A DNA stretch of 34,983 nucleotides from an uncultured Clostridia bacterium (GTDB taxonomy: Bacteria > Bacillota > Clostridia > Christensenellales > CAG-917). The stretch is taken from contig CANQNC010000015.1 of assembly GCA_947625145.1 (NCBI GenBank), positions 1 through 34,983 of the forward strand. Reading direction: 5' to 3'. Below the pieces are notes generated by a model. It was given only the letters and a program-made list of their open reading frames with translations, ran no database searches and was not told the DNA's origin. Positions 1-6,724 of this stretch are shown one piece after another. The translations under genes and the position numbers were made by a program. Position 1 is the first letter of the stretch. Each line of letters starts with the position of its first letter.

Positions 1-294
1 TAGATAAGTATTACTTCTTCCAATTCCTATGTAAGCTTTAGAATCGTTTCCAGAGATAGAGAGCTGGTCAAAATCTAAATAGAATAAGTCCGGGTTATCG
101 TACTGGAAAGCATCTTTAGCTTTAGCGTAAGCCAACATGAGTACAGGCTGATTGGCAATTTCAGTTGGTGTTATATCCTTTATTTCATAATCAACATCTC
201 CCTTCAAAAAGATCCCTTCATCACGCATCGTAACCATGGTGTCGTATATCTTCTTTTCAAACTGCGGATCGTAAGTTTTGTCCATATTTTCCAT
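1..294 (-). CDS. Partial protein, possible transglutaminase-like N-terminal region
   Basis: The gene runs off the left edge, so only the first 98 residues are visible. The start is set by a GGAGGAAG ribosome site at 297-304 just before ATG at 294; an upstream in-frame ATG at 315 lacks such a site. No signal peptide is visible. The segment NPDLFYLDFDQLSI, preceded by a helix with AYAKAKDAFQ, resembles the region that precedes the catalytic core in clostridial transglutaminase-domain proteins (usual form: AF..VLYDHPELFWL). The catalytic Cys/His/Asp would lie outside the window, so the family call is weak. The gene is much more AT-rich than pgsA beside it and uses AGA, TTA and TCT codons. It follows the pgsA terminator and is probably a separate, possibly acquired, gene. 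Confidence 0.5.
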   Translation of the reverse strand, partial: MENMDKTYDPQFEKKIYDTMVTMRDEGIFLKGDVDYEIKDITPTEIANQPVLMLAYAKAKDAFQYDNPDLFYLDFDQLSISGNDSKAYIGIGRSNTYL

Positions 295-332
295 ATCTTC
301 CTCCGATATCCCCATGTTGTCACATGCCAAAA

Positions 333-351
333 GGCGTCATTTTCCGACGCC
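333..351 (-). terminator. Terminator hairpin overlapping the pgsA stop codon
   Basis: Read on the minus strand, GGCGTC and GACGCC form a perfect 6-bp stem around a 7-base loop, followed directly by TTTT. The last codons and the TGA stop of pgsA (337-339) lie inside the stem-loop, so the terminator is partly coding. Confidence 0.6.
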
Positions 352-1059
352 CTCTCTCTTCTCGCGCACGGCGCGCTGATCCGCTTCCTTGACGGACTCG
401 GGCGTCGCCTCCTGTTGCTCCCCTCTTTCTATGCGTTTGACTTGAAGCACAACGTCTTTCAGATAGGTGAACGCGGCGGCATAGCTCATCACGATGCCCC
501 ACGCCAAAATGCCCCAATCCGCATAGGCGACGTATCTGTGGAAAAACGCCATGATTACGCCCACGGATATCGTAAACGAGGAGACTTTGCCAAGCCAATG
601 CGCCTTTATGCTCACGCCCTTGCGCAGGACGTATATGGCGATGATGACCTGCACGATCTCCTTTGCGAAGATCGCCACCACAAATGCCCAATGCACAAAC
701 CACGGCGAAACCAACGTGCCGTCCGCGACAAGGTTTTTGCCAAGCGGAGTCAGCCCCGTGCAAAGCGCAAGGCAAAGCAGCACCGCGACGTGCATTGCCT
801 TGTCCGCAACGGGATCGAGCGCCATGCCCACGCCGCTTTGCATGTCAAAACGCCTTGCTATCCAGCCGTCGAAAAGGTCGCTGACCGCGGCGATGACGAA
901 CACTCCGAGCGCAATGTACAACAGCGTGAAGCTGTCCTTCACGCCCGCAAACGCCATCAAAATGACGAAAGCGGGGATACAAAGCACGCGGAAATAGGTG
1001 ATGATGTTTGGGATCGTAAACAGATCCTTGCTTGTGAGTTGTCCGATTTTTACTGCCAT
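337..1059 (-). CDS. pgsA: CDP-diacylglycerol--glycerol-3-phosphate 3-phosphatidyltransferase family protein
   Basis: Membrane enzyme of the CDP-alcohol phosphatidyltransferase family. The expected reaction transfers a phosphatidyl group from CDP-diacylglycerol to glycerol 3-phosphate, the committed step to phosphatidylglycerol. The family motif D-G-x2-A-R-x8-G-x3-D-x3-D is complete: D64, G65, A68, R69, G78, D82 and D86, with D61 before it. Several hydrophobic segments span the 240 residues. ATG at 1059 is chosen because GGAG lies 6 bases upstream; a GTG at 1065 would overlap that site. The C-terminal 30 residues are charged and probably cytoplasmic. The gene is transcribed away from the lipid kinase at 1221, from a promoter at 1128-1156. 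Other substrates of the family (for example serine or inositol) cannot be fully excluded. Confidence 0.85.
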   Translation of the reverse strand: MAVKIGQLTSKDLFTIPNIITYFRVLCIPAFVILMAFAGVKDSFTLLYIALGVFVIAAVSDLFDGWIARRFDMQSGVGMALDPVADKAMHVAVLLCLALCTGLTPLGKNLVADGTLVSPWFVHWAFVVAIFAKEIVQVIIAIYVLRKGVSIKAHWLGKVSSFTISVGVIMAFFHRYVAYADWGILAWGIVMSYAAAFTYLKDVVLQVKRIERGEQQEATPESVKEADQRAVREKREGVGK

Positions 1060-1127
1060 AAGCACTCCGATCTTTTAAGTGGACCTCGCGTACGCTCGCA
1101 TATGCGCACGGCGCGAAAATCTAAAAT

Positions 1128-1156
1128 AGTATATCATAAAAATTTATGTATGTAAA
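1128..1156 (-). promoter_or_regulatory. Sigma-A promoter of pgsA
   Basis: On the minus strand, TTTACA (1156-1151) and TATACT (1133-1128) are separated by exactly 17 bases. This places the transcript start about 60 bases before the pgsA ATG. Confidence 0.6.
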
Positions 1157-1220
1157 CCATAATATCCCGCGGGTTGCACAAAATATTGAAAACGGGCGTA
1201 AATTGGAGGGAGAGCAAAAA

Positions 1221-2120
1221 ATGAAAAATTGCCTTATCATCATCAATTCGGCGGCGGGGAACAGCAAAAAGATCACCTTTGAAAAGGTGGAAAAGTGCCT
1301 CGGAGAGAAATATGCCTACACCCGCTTTTCTCTTCCCGAAAACGGCGAACCTAACGTGGACGGCTATGACGCCGTCGCGGTCTGCGGAGGAGACGGCACG
1401 CTGAGCAACGCGCTTGCTCTGACGCACGATCTGCCAATAGACGTGTTCTACTTCCCCGCGGGCACACTGAACGACAGGGCGAAAGCGACAAAAAGATACG
1501 CGCACGCCCGCTCCCGCTGTCCGTCCTGCGCGCCGACTTCAAAAGGAAGCCCCGTTGTCATAGGCAAGTTTTCGGAAAACGACGGAGTATCCGTATTTTC
1601 CTACGTATTGGCGGCAGGCTCTTTCACCCCGATTGGCTACGCGGTGTCCCCCGCAAAAAAGAGGAAGCTGGGAGTTTTGGCGTACATTTTTGACATCTTG
1701 AAGGAATACAGGGTCCACAGGATCCCCGCGGCAATAGACATAGAGGGCAAACGCTATGAGGGGGAATTTACGCTGATCATGTTTCTGAAGTCCCCGCGCT
1801 GTTTCGGCTTCGGCTTCAACAAGGCGTTCGACGCGGAGAGCGAGTCGGGACACCTCGTCGCTATCCGCGCTCCGAAAAGGGGAGGATTGCTCGGGATGAT
1901 ACAACTCTTTTTTCCCTTCTTCCGCGTGTTCTTTTTGGGATTGAAAAAGGAGAGGGATGGTAAGATAATCTTCAAAAATTTCCGTTCCGCCCTCCTCACG
2001 CAAGGCGAGGAATGCGTCTATTGCAGGGACGGAGAAAGACAGCCGCTAAGCGCGGGCACGCATGAGATATCCTTTGCCAAAACGCGATGCGCTTTTTACG
2101 TCATAGACAAATTCAAGTGA
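1221..2120 (+). CDS. Diacylglycerol/lipid kinase family protein
   Basis: A 299-residue protein of the YegS/DgkB/BmrU-type lipid kinase family, which phosphorylates diacylglycerol or related lipids with ATP. The N-terminal catalytic domain shows the nucleotide-binding strand LIIINSAAGN (about residues 5-14), the signature GGDGTLSNAL (about 54-63) and FPAGTLND, the counterpart of the usual P.GTGNDFAR. The rest is the beta-rich C-terminal domain. GGAGGGAG at 1204-1211 marks the ATG at 1221. Its partner on the other strand is pgsA, so both may feed phospholipid recycling. TLND in place of TGND is a variation, so the exact lipid substrate is uncertain. Confidence 0.8.
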   Translation: MKNCLIIINSAAGNSKKITFEKVEKCLGEKYAYTRFSLPENGEPNVDGYDAVAVCGGDGTLSNALALTHDLPIDVFYFPAGTLNDRAKATKRYAHARSRCPSCAPTSKGSPVVIGKFSENDGVSVFSYVLAAGSFTPIGYAVSPAKKRKLGVLAYIFDILKEYRVHRIPAAIDIEGKRYEGEFTLIMFLKSPRCFGFGFNKAFDAESESGHLVAIRAPKRGGLLGMIQLFFPFFRVFFLGLKKERDGKIIFKNFRSALLTQGEECVYCRDGERQPLSAGTHEISFAKTRCAFYVIDKFK

Positions 2121-2160
2121 CAAAAGGCGCAAGTTTTCAAACGAAAAATATTTCACAATG

Positions 2161-2203
2161 CGACGTTTATACACTGCAAATAAGAGTATAAAACGTCGTT
2201 TTT
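2161..2203 (+). terminator. Terminator after the lipid kinase gene
   Basis: CGACGTTTATAC (2161-2172) pairs with GTATAAAACGTCG (2186-2198), apart from one bulged base. TTTTT follows, about 40 bases after the lipid kinase stop. Confidence 0.6.
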
Positions 2204-2204
2204 G

Positions 2205-2536
2205 TAGTTTTGCACACGTTTTAGATTTGCCGAACGGGATTTCAAAATGGGTTTCGATTTGCCGAACGGACGCGCCGAAAAGGCATGTTGCGTGGACTTG
2301 TAGAGCGAATAAAAAGGCTTGCCACAAAGGTTTGTCAGCGGCGAGGTGAAGATTTCTGTTCGGCAAAAGGACTTGTAAAAATGATTGTCGAAAATGTCTT
2401 ATTCGTTGAAAGGACGCGCCGAAGAGGCGCGTCGAAAGGGCTTGTCATAAAGGCTTTTGGGGAAGGCTTTTGTTTGATTGAAATGTTTGTCGACTTGTTG
2501 AAAATGTCGGTCAAGAGGCTTTCTAAGATGCTTTCG
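2205..2536. repeat. Non-coding spacer with degenerate short tandem repeats
   Basis: No convincing gene lies here. GATTTGCCGAACGG occurs twice (2224-2237 and 2256-2269), 32 bases apart. From about 2310 onward the sequence is a run of imperfect 12-14-base units close to AAARGGCTTGTC, for example at 2365, 2377, 2391, 2435, 2449, 2462, 2501, 2513 and 2525. GACGCGCC and GGCGCGTC (2413-2420 and 2426-2433) form a perfect hairpin. On the minus strand this hairpin could weakly terminate the HAD gene, but it lacks a good T-run. Confidence 0.55.
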
Positions 2537-3199
2537 TCAATCGTCCGAGCGCGCGGTCAAGGCGGACGCGAGGTCGCGAGGCGTATCCAAAATGTATTCC
2601 GCTCCCGCCGCCTTCAACTCCTCCTCGGAGCCGTAGCCCCAAAGTATCGCCGCGCAGTCCACCCCCGCGAGCTTTGCGCCGAGGACGTCGTACTTCCTGT
2701 CCCCAACCATCAGCACATTTGACTTGTCAGAAATTTTCAGCCCGTCCAAAACGTAGCGGATCACGTCCGCCTTGCTGTCCCTGCTGCTGTCCGATGTCGC
2801 GCCGCCCACAAAATCGAAGTACGGCGCAAGCCCCATCTCGTCCACGATCACGGACGTGTACTTGATGGGCTTCGAGGTGGCGATGGCAAGCGTTTTCCCC
2901 GCCGCGCGCAGGCTTTTGAGCATGTCGAACACGCCGTCGTAGACCTTGCACTCTCTCCAACCTCCGCCGCTGTATTTGTCTCGATATATCGTGATGAGGC
3001 TTTCGATCAGTTGATCGTCCAGCCCCAAAAACTCCTTCATGGAAACGCGAAAAGGCGGCCCTACCATGCCGTCGAGTATCTCTTGAGTGTGCGGCACGCC
3101 CGCTTGATTTAGGGCGTAATCAATGCTATGCACGACCCCCGGCTTGCTGTCGAGCAGGGTCCCGTCAAGATCGAAGAATACAAAATCGTAGTTTCTCAT
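2537..3199 (-). CDS. HAD-family hydrolase, phosphoglycolate phosphatase-like
   Basis: A 220-residue haloacid-dehalogenase hydrolase that probably removes phosphate from a small metabolite. Motif I is FFDLDGTLLDS, with nucleophile D10 and acid/base D12. Motif II is the Thr/Ser of ATSKP, followed by a lysine. Motif III/IV is VGDRKYDVLGA, carrying the metal-binding Asp residues. A helical cap lies between motifs I and II, as in the PGP/Gph and beta-phosphoglucomutase group (subclass IA). ATG at 3199 has GGAG 5 bases upstream; a longer frame to 3244 lacks such support. The gene lies about 100 bases downstream of ddh on the same strand and may share its transcript. The substrate cannot be read from sequence. 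Confidence 0.8.
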   Translation of the reverse strand: MRNYDFVFFDLDGTLLDSKPGVVHSIDYALNQAGVPHTQEILDGMVGPPFRVSMKEFLGLDDQLIESLITIYRDKYSGGGWRECKVYDGVFDMLKSLRAAGKTLAIATSKPIKYTSVIVDEMGLAPYFDFVGGATSDSSRDSKADVIRYVLDGLKISDKSNVLMVGDRKYDVLGAKLAGVDCAAILWGYGSEEELKAAGAEYILDTPRDLASALTARSDD

Positions 3200-3300
3200 A
3201 TCTGCTCCGTATTGATTGTAGCGCATTCCCCGCAAAAAAGGCAAGCGTGTGCGCCAAAAATCCGAAAGCCGTATGCAAAACCTCGATTTTTTGTATTTTC

Positions 3301-4248
3301 CTAAACAAACCTCACGGAGTCACCGTCTTGTAGCGCGCTCACGGGGACGTCGAGAATGGTCCTTGCCCCGCGCTCCCCCGCCTTGTACAACTTGTCAAGC
3401 GCAAAGGCGTAACTCATCATGACGCTTGCCGTGAAGTCGGGATTGCTTTTCATGGAAAGGGACAATTCCATGCCGCAATCCGTGCCGCCCGCGTTTCCCG
3501 TCCTGAGCACGAAGCCGCCGTGCTCAAGCCCCGAGTGTTCCGTCAAAAAGGTCCGCTCGTCCACAAAGACGACCTGCGTGTCGTAGGGCGCGAAGTAGTT
3601 GGGCATCTGCTTTATTCGACATTCTATTCGTTCCTTTTGCTCTTCATGCTCCGCCACGACGTAGCATACGCGCATATGTCTGTCCCGCTCGGACAGCTCC
3701 CCGCCTCTGCCCTCTCGCGCAAGCGCGATCGCGGCGGGCTTTGGGACGGTATATTGCTTTGCGTACTTGACGCCCTCTATATGTCTCACCGCCTCGCTGT
3801 GCCCCTGCGAAACGCCTCGCCCCCAAAAGGTGGACGTGCACCCGTTTGGCATTATCCCCTCGCCGAGAGCGCGTATCAGGGAAAACACCCCGGGATCCCA
3901 GCCCATGCCGACAAAGCCGAGGTGCCCCGAGCGGGAGAGGATATCGTCCATTTTGGTGACGTATTCGCGCATTTTTGCGTGCGTATCGAAGCTGTCCAAG
4001 GTGTTGACGCGCTCCGCAAGCCCGTAGGCAAGCTCCTCCACGTCGTTTGCGCTTCCCGTGCAGATCAGCGCGACGTCAAACTCGCGCTCGAACGCCTCGC
4101 TTTGGCGGAAAAACCTGCTCCCGTAAGGGGACGCAAGGCTTTCGGGTTCCCGCCGCGTAAAAATGCCCTCTATCTGCACGCCGCGCTCATGTGCCTGCTT
4201 TTCGCACGCCCGCCCTATATTGCCGTAACCCACAATTGCGATTTTCAT
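3301..4248 (-). CDS. ddh: meso-Diaminopimelate D-dehydrogenase
   Basis: A 315-residue NADPH-dependent enzyme that aminates L-2-amino-6-oxopimelate directly to meso-diaminopimelate. This is the one-step branch of lysine and peptidoglycan precursor synthesis. The N-terminal Rossmann motif is VGYGNIG (residues 6-12). Family signatures follow: LICTGSANDVEE, LDSFDTH, GMGWDPGVFSLIRALGE and SQGHSEAVR, then the substrate region with RTGNAGGTDCGMELS near the C terminus. Length and segment order match known Ddh proteins. No ribosome site is visible before ATG 4248. Instead, TATAAT sits 5 bases upstream, suggesting a leaderless message. The HAD gene follows on the same strand. Confidence 0.92.
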   Translation of the reverse strand: MKIAIVGYGNIGRACEKQAHERGVQIEGIFTRREPESLASPYGSRFFRQSEAFEREFDVALICTGSANDVEELAYGLAERVNTLDSFDTHAKMREYVTKMDDILSRSGHLGFVGMGWDPGVFSLIRALGEGIMPNGCTSTFWGRGVSQGHSEAVRHIEGVKYAKQYTVPKPAAIALAREGRGGELSERDRHMRVCYVVAEHEEQKERIECRIKQMPNYFAPYDTQVVFVDERTFLTEHSGLEHGGFVLRTGNAGGTDCGMELSLSMKSNPDFTASVMMSYAFALDKLYKAGERGARTILDVPVSALQDGDSVRFV

Positions 4249-4253
4249 GCCAC

Positions 4254-4284
4254 ATTATATGCGCCCGACAGACGGATTGCGCAA
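4254..4284 (-). promoter_or_regulatory. Possible promoter giving a leaderless ddh transcript
   Basis: On the minus strand, a perfect TATAAT (4259-4254) lies 5 bases before the ddh ATG, with a weak TTGCGC (4284-4279) 19 bases upstream. The normal -10 to start distance would put the first transcribed base at or next to the ATG. Confidence 0.35.
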
Positions 4285-4416
4285 ACTCCGCGCAATATCT
4301 CGAGGCGAGTTTGAGGCGCTATCTCATGCGCGCGGCGCCCCATGCACGGCGGGTTTTGAAACTTTCATAATATAACAAGGATAAAACGCCGACCAAAGGG
4401 CAACAATTAAAAAGCT

Positions 4417-4770
4417 ATGGACGCAGTGAAAAGAGGCGATTTGTATTATGCGGATCTAAGTCCGGTCGTGGGAAGCGAGCAAGGCGGAGTGCGCCCCGTT
4501 TTGATCGTTCAAAACAACGTCGGCAACCGCTATTCCCCGACCATCATCGCGGCGGCGATCACCTCGCAGCTTGGCAAGGCGAAACTGCCCACGCATATCC
4601 CCCTCCCTGCCAACCAATACGGCTTGCCGAAGGATTCCGTCGTGCTTCTCGAACAGATCCGCACGCTTGACAAGAGCAGGCTGAAAGAAAAGATCGGCGA
4701 GCTTCCCTTCAACATGATGGCAAGAGTGAACGAAGCGTTGCTGATATCTCTCGGCTTTTTCGAGACGTGA
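4417..4770 (+). CDS. MazF/PemK-type endoribonuclease toxin (NdoA/EndoA-like)
   Basis: A 117-residue single-domain toxin, closely similar in pattern to Bacillus NdoA, which cuts mRNA at short sequences. It shows the whole NdoA skeleton: [20 protein letters not shown], then [44 protein letters not shown] and a C-terminal helix ending ALLISLG. The conserved Arg of GGVRPVL and the Ser/Thr of ITSQ are the likely catalytic residues. No antitoxin frame is seen in the 168 bases upstream or directly downstream. The partner may therefore be elsewhere, or the gene acts alone. The ribosome site is weak: AAAGGG lies about 18 bases before the ATG. Confidence 0.9.
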   Translation: MDAVKRGDLYYADLSPVVGSEQGGVRPVLIVQNNVGNRYSPTIIAAAITSQLGKAKLPTHIPLPANQYGLPKDSVVLLEQIRTLDKSRLKEKIGELPFNMMARVNEALLISLGFFET

Positions 4771-5110
4771 TCCGCAAACGCTTCACGAAATTTACATGTA
4801 TTCCCGCGTCAAAATCTGATTTGAAATTTGTGTGGTCGGAATGATTTGACACTTATGCATCAAAAACGGAATGATAGCCGTATCCGAGATAGTTTGACAT
4901 TCATTATCAAAAACAGTTTGAAATTTTTTATCCGAAACGGTTTGATATTTGTGTGTTCAAAATGATTTGATATGCTTTGTCTCCCGCATATGATTTGACA
5001 TGCTTCGGCTCTCCGCCCAACATAAAATGCCCGCTAAAAGGGTGTATTCCATAGGGAATCAAAAAATAAAAATTTTTTATCGGAATACACCTTTGGGCGA
5101 GCCAAAGAAG
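4771..5110. repeat. Spacer with an eight-unit degenerate repeat of about 25 bases
   Basis: No gene is seen. Units resembling TGATTTGAMATTTGTGTG start at about 4817, 4842, 4872, 4890, 4914, 4938, 4963 and 4991, mostly 24-30 bases apart. Several continue into a TCAAAAACGG-like tail. The units diverge from one another, so this is an old tandem array. They are not identical enough for a CRISPR, and no constant spacers exist. The array ends beside the inverted repeat at 5037-5095. Confidence 0.6.
5037..5095 (-). terminator. Long inverted repeat, possible terminator of the small-gene pair
   Basis: GGTGTATTCC (5041-5050) and GGAATACACC (5082-5091) are exact inverted copies. The match extends into AAAG/CTTT flanks with one extra base. 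The 31-base interior is AT-rich and itself partly self-complementary. The repeat lies just after the stop of the minus-strand gene at 5111, so it could end that transcript. It could also be the remnant of a small mobile element. Confidence 0.4.
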
Positions 5111-5431
5111 TCAATTTGTTTTCCGCAAGCCCAGACGGCGGTTAAGATCTTCAAGATCTGGCTCGCCGTCTTGTCCCGACATTTCGGAGACGAAATTCAT
5201 TCCCATTGTATTCCGTTCTATAAACGGATCATCTGTTTTGTCAAATCCGTTTTCGTCAATCATATCGAGTTCCCAGCTTTCAGCAATATCAAAAATATCA
5301 TAAAATACATCTTCGTCTATAAAGTCGATATGTTTAACGGGAAGGATGTAGGTGCGGATAAATTCAATTGCTTCTTCACTGACGGAAAAGAGCGTTGCTT
5401 CTTGTTCTGTCTTTTTATTTCTTTTTTTCAT
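5111..5431 (-). CDS. Small acidic protein of unknown function
   Basis: A 106-residue protein that I do not recognise. After a basic start (MKKRNKKTEQE) it becomes strongly acidic, with many Asp and Glu between residues 35 and 95 (for example FIDEDVFYDIFDIAE). It has no signal peptide and no membrane segment. AAGGAGG lies about 8 bases before the ATG at 5431. The start codon lies inside the end of the upstream gene (5415-5753) with a 17-base overlap, so the two are translated together. The tight pairing of a basic protein with an acidic one suggests they bind each other, as toxin and antitoxin do. That function is inference only. Confidence 0.7.
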   Translation of the reverse strand: MKKRNKKTEQEATLFSVSEEAIEFIRTYILPVKHIDFIDEDVFYDIFDIAESWELDMIDENGFDKTDDPFIERNTMGMNFVSEMSGQDGEPDLEDLNRRLGLRKTN

Positions 5432-5753
5432 TTTGTTGCCTCCTTATTTCCTTATCCGAATTATGCACTTTGTGGATCGTTTTCACCACATTTTTATCAG
5501 AGATATTCGTTTTAGTTCTGCTTTTTTTGTGAATGCGGCTATATTGTTTTTCTCCATGATAATCGTACAATTCGGTTTGAAAACTTCTCCCAAGTAGATT
5601 CCGCACCATATCTGTCTTTTTTAGATCCCGCTTTGGATCGACAACTCGATTTTGTGCGTGCGAAGAAACGGTATATTTTCCCATACGCACACGCGGCGTA
5701 CCTTTTTTAGCCATTTCTTTTTTTGGCTTAAAAAGAAAACTTAATATGCTCAT
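5415..5753 (-). CDS. Small basic protein, possibly DUF4258/RelE-fold-like
   Basis: A 112-residue, strongly basic protein. Its central part has the shape of small DUF4258-type domains: SSHAQNRVVD at about residues 30-39, then a helix DMVRNLLG, a strand pair with QYSRIHKKSRTKTNI, and a final NVVKTIHKVH. Such domains fall near the RelE/BrnT toxin fold, but the match here is by eye and weak. The N terminus SILSFLFKPKKEMAKKG could be a short amphipathic extension. AGGAAGG lies 9 bases before ATG 5753. The promoter is at 5815-5843. The next gene overlaps it by 17 bases. The low GC content and neighbouring toxin genes suggest an accessory locus. Confidence 0.7.
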   Translation of the reverse strand: MSILSFLFKPKKEMAKKGTPRVRMGKYTVSSHAQNRVVDPKRDLKKTDMVRNLLGRSFQTELYDYHGEKQYSRIHKKSRTKTNISDKNVVKTIHKVHNSDKEIRRQQNEKKK

Positions 5754-5814
5754 ATTCTAATACCTTCCTAAAATTTTGTCAAGCAGAGGGGCGCCTTGTT
5801 CCACTTGCAACAGT

Positions 5815-5843
5815 ATTATAGCAAAAGGAAAACGGGTTTTCAA
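5815..5843 (-). promoter_or_regulatory. Sigma-A promoter of the small-gene pair
   Basis: On the minus strand, TTGAAA (5843-5838) is followed after exactly 17 bases by a perfect TATAAT (5820-5815), about 60 bases before the ATG at 5753. The motif GGTAGACAGT (5859-5850 on this strand) lies 6 bases upstream of the -35 box. Confidence 0.75.
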
Positions 5844-5849
5844 CAAAAT

Positions 5850-5928
5850 ACTGTCTACCATGTTTTGGCATTTAGAGGAGACAAAACAATTGATTTTATG
5901 CATTTTTCTTGACATTTAGGTAGACAGT
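5850..5928. promoter_or_regulatory. Candidate operator: inverted pair of GGTAGACAGT
   Basis: ACTGTCTACC at 5850-5859 and GGTAGACAGT at 5919-5928 are exact 10-base inverted copies, 69 bases apart. Each copy reads GGTAGACAGT in the direction of the operon it faces. The right copy lies inside the 17-base spacer of the plus promoter; the left copy lies just upstream of the minus -35 box. This is the expected layout for one regulator controlling both operons, and the adjacent WYL-like gene is the obvious candidate. Confidence 0.55.
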
Positions 5929-5937
5929 TTGTATAAT
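5909..5937 (+). promoter_or_regulatory. Consensus sigma-A promoter of the WYL-like regulator
   Basis: TTGACA (5909-5914) and TATAAT (5932-5937) are both perfect and exactly 17 bases apart. The start would fall near 5944, leaving a leader of about a dozen bases with AGGAG at 5946-5950. The candidate operator occupies most of the spacer. Confidence 0.85.
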
Positions 5938-5956
5938 TTGTTCATAGGAGTACCTC

Positions 5957-6724
5957 ATGAATGATAAAATCAAGGTGAAAGTTTCGTCCTTTGTGGCGGA
6001 CATTTTAGAAATCGACGCACTGTGCTTTGGTTTTATAAAAAACGGAAAGTCCAATAAGAACGGGCTTTTGAACAAGCTCATTCCCACGCTTGTGGAAGCG
6101 CGCAAAGAAAGACGCAACCAAATTGAGAATATATTAAAAGATGAATATAATCGTTCAGACAGTGAAAATATATATAATGCCGTGAACGCCGTCATTGACA
6201 GGGTGTATTTCAACGACGAAAACTTGGGAGAATTGGAAGAATATATTTGGATCCGCCCATCAAAAGAAAACATTTCGGTTTTTGATGAAATAGAAACTTC
6301 GGAAATCACTATAACCGCGCAAGAGTTATCCGTATATATCCGCGGACTATTGAACGAATACTGCATGTTGCCTTTATACAAAAGAGAGACATTGATTTTC
6401 GACAACGAGCTTGATGTTTTTTCCACCGCTTGTTATTCACACCAAATACTTCATTTCAGAAGCCGATCCACAAATGAGCGGCGCAAGGTATTTGCCTTTG
6501 ATTATTTTTACGGATATTGGATGAACTCGGGCAATTACTGCATTTTTTATGACATCAACGAACGTAAGATCATGGCAACGCCGCTATACGAAATGCAAGA
6601 CGTATATATCATCAAGCAAAAATTTAAGCCGAGTGAAATACTGATAGAGCAATTGCGGGCTTACTGTGACGAATGCGACTTTGAAGCAGTTGTGAATATG
6701 GAGGGCGAACAAGATGTTCTTTAA
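5957..6724 (+). CDS. Probable WYL-domain transcriptional regulator
   Basis: A 255-residue soluble protein. The N-terminal 60 residues contain LEIDALCFGFIKNGKSNKNG and a helical LNKLIPTLVEARKERR, a pattern seen at the start of clostridial proteins with a ribbon-helix-helix-like DNA-binding arm. The middle has few landmarks. Residues about 165-235 (RKVFAFDYFYGYWMNSGNYC, then FYDINERKIM and MQDVYIIKQ) have the strand spacing of a WYL ligand-sensing domain, with an aromatic cluster where the W-Y-L motif would be. Both assignments are by pattern only. AGGAG lies 6 bases before ATG 5957. The gene is divergent from the small-gene pair, shares a candidate operator with it and overlaps the next gene. 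Confidence 0.65.
   Translation: MNDKIKVKVSSFVADILEIDALCFGFIKNGKSNKNGLLNKLIPTLVEARKERRNQIENILKDEYNRSDSENIYNAVNAVIDRVYFNDENLGELEEYIWIRPSKENISVFDEIETSEITITAQELSVYIRGLLNEYCMLPLYKRETLIFDNELDVFSTACYSHQILHFRSRSTNERRKVFAFDYFYGYWMNSGNYCIFYDINERKIMATPLYEMQDVYIIKQKFKPSEILIEQLRAYCDECDFEAVVNMEGEQDVL

Noticed and set aside
2285..2722. Open frame of 145 residues on the plus strand
   Set aside because: It runs through the repeat array and then antisense over the HAD gene, has no ribosome site, and its product is repetitive and unlike any known protein.
4356..4385. Promoter of mazF starting with TTGAAA
   Set aside because: No acceptable -10 box is found at 16-18 bases, so it was not listed.
4817..5010. CRISPR array
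   Set aside because: Units are not identical, spacing is irregular, no spacers of constant size exist and no cas genes are nearby.
5754..5782. Promoter TTGACA-17-TAGAAT directly before ATG 5753
   Set aside because: It would give a leaderless message and lose the good AGGAAGG ribosome site that lies in its spacer. The promoter at 5815-5843 fits better.
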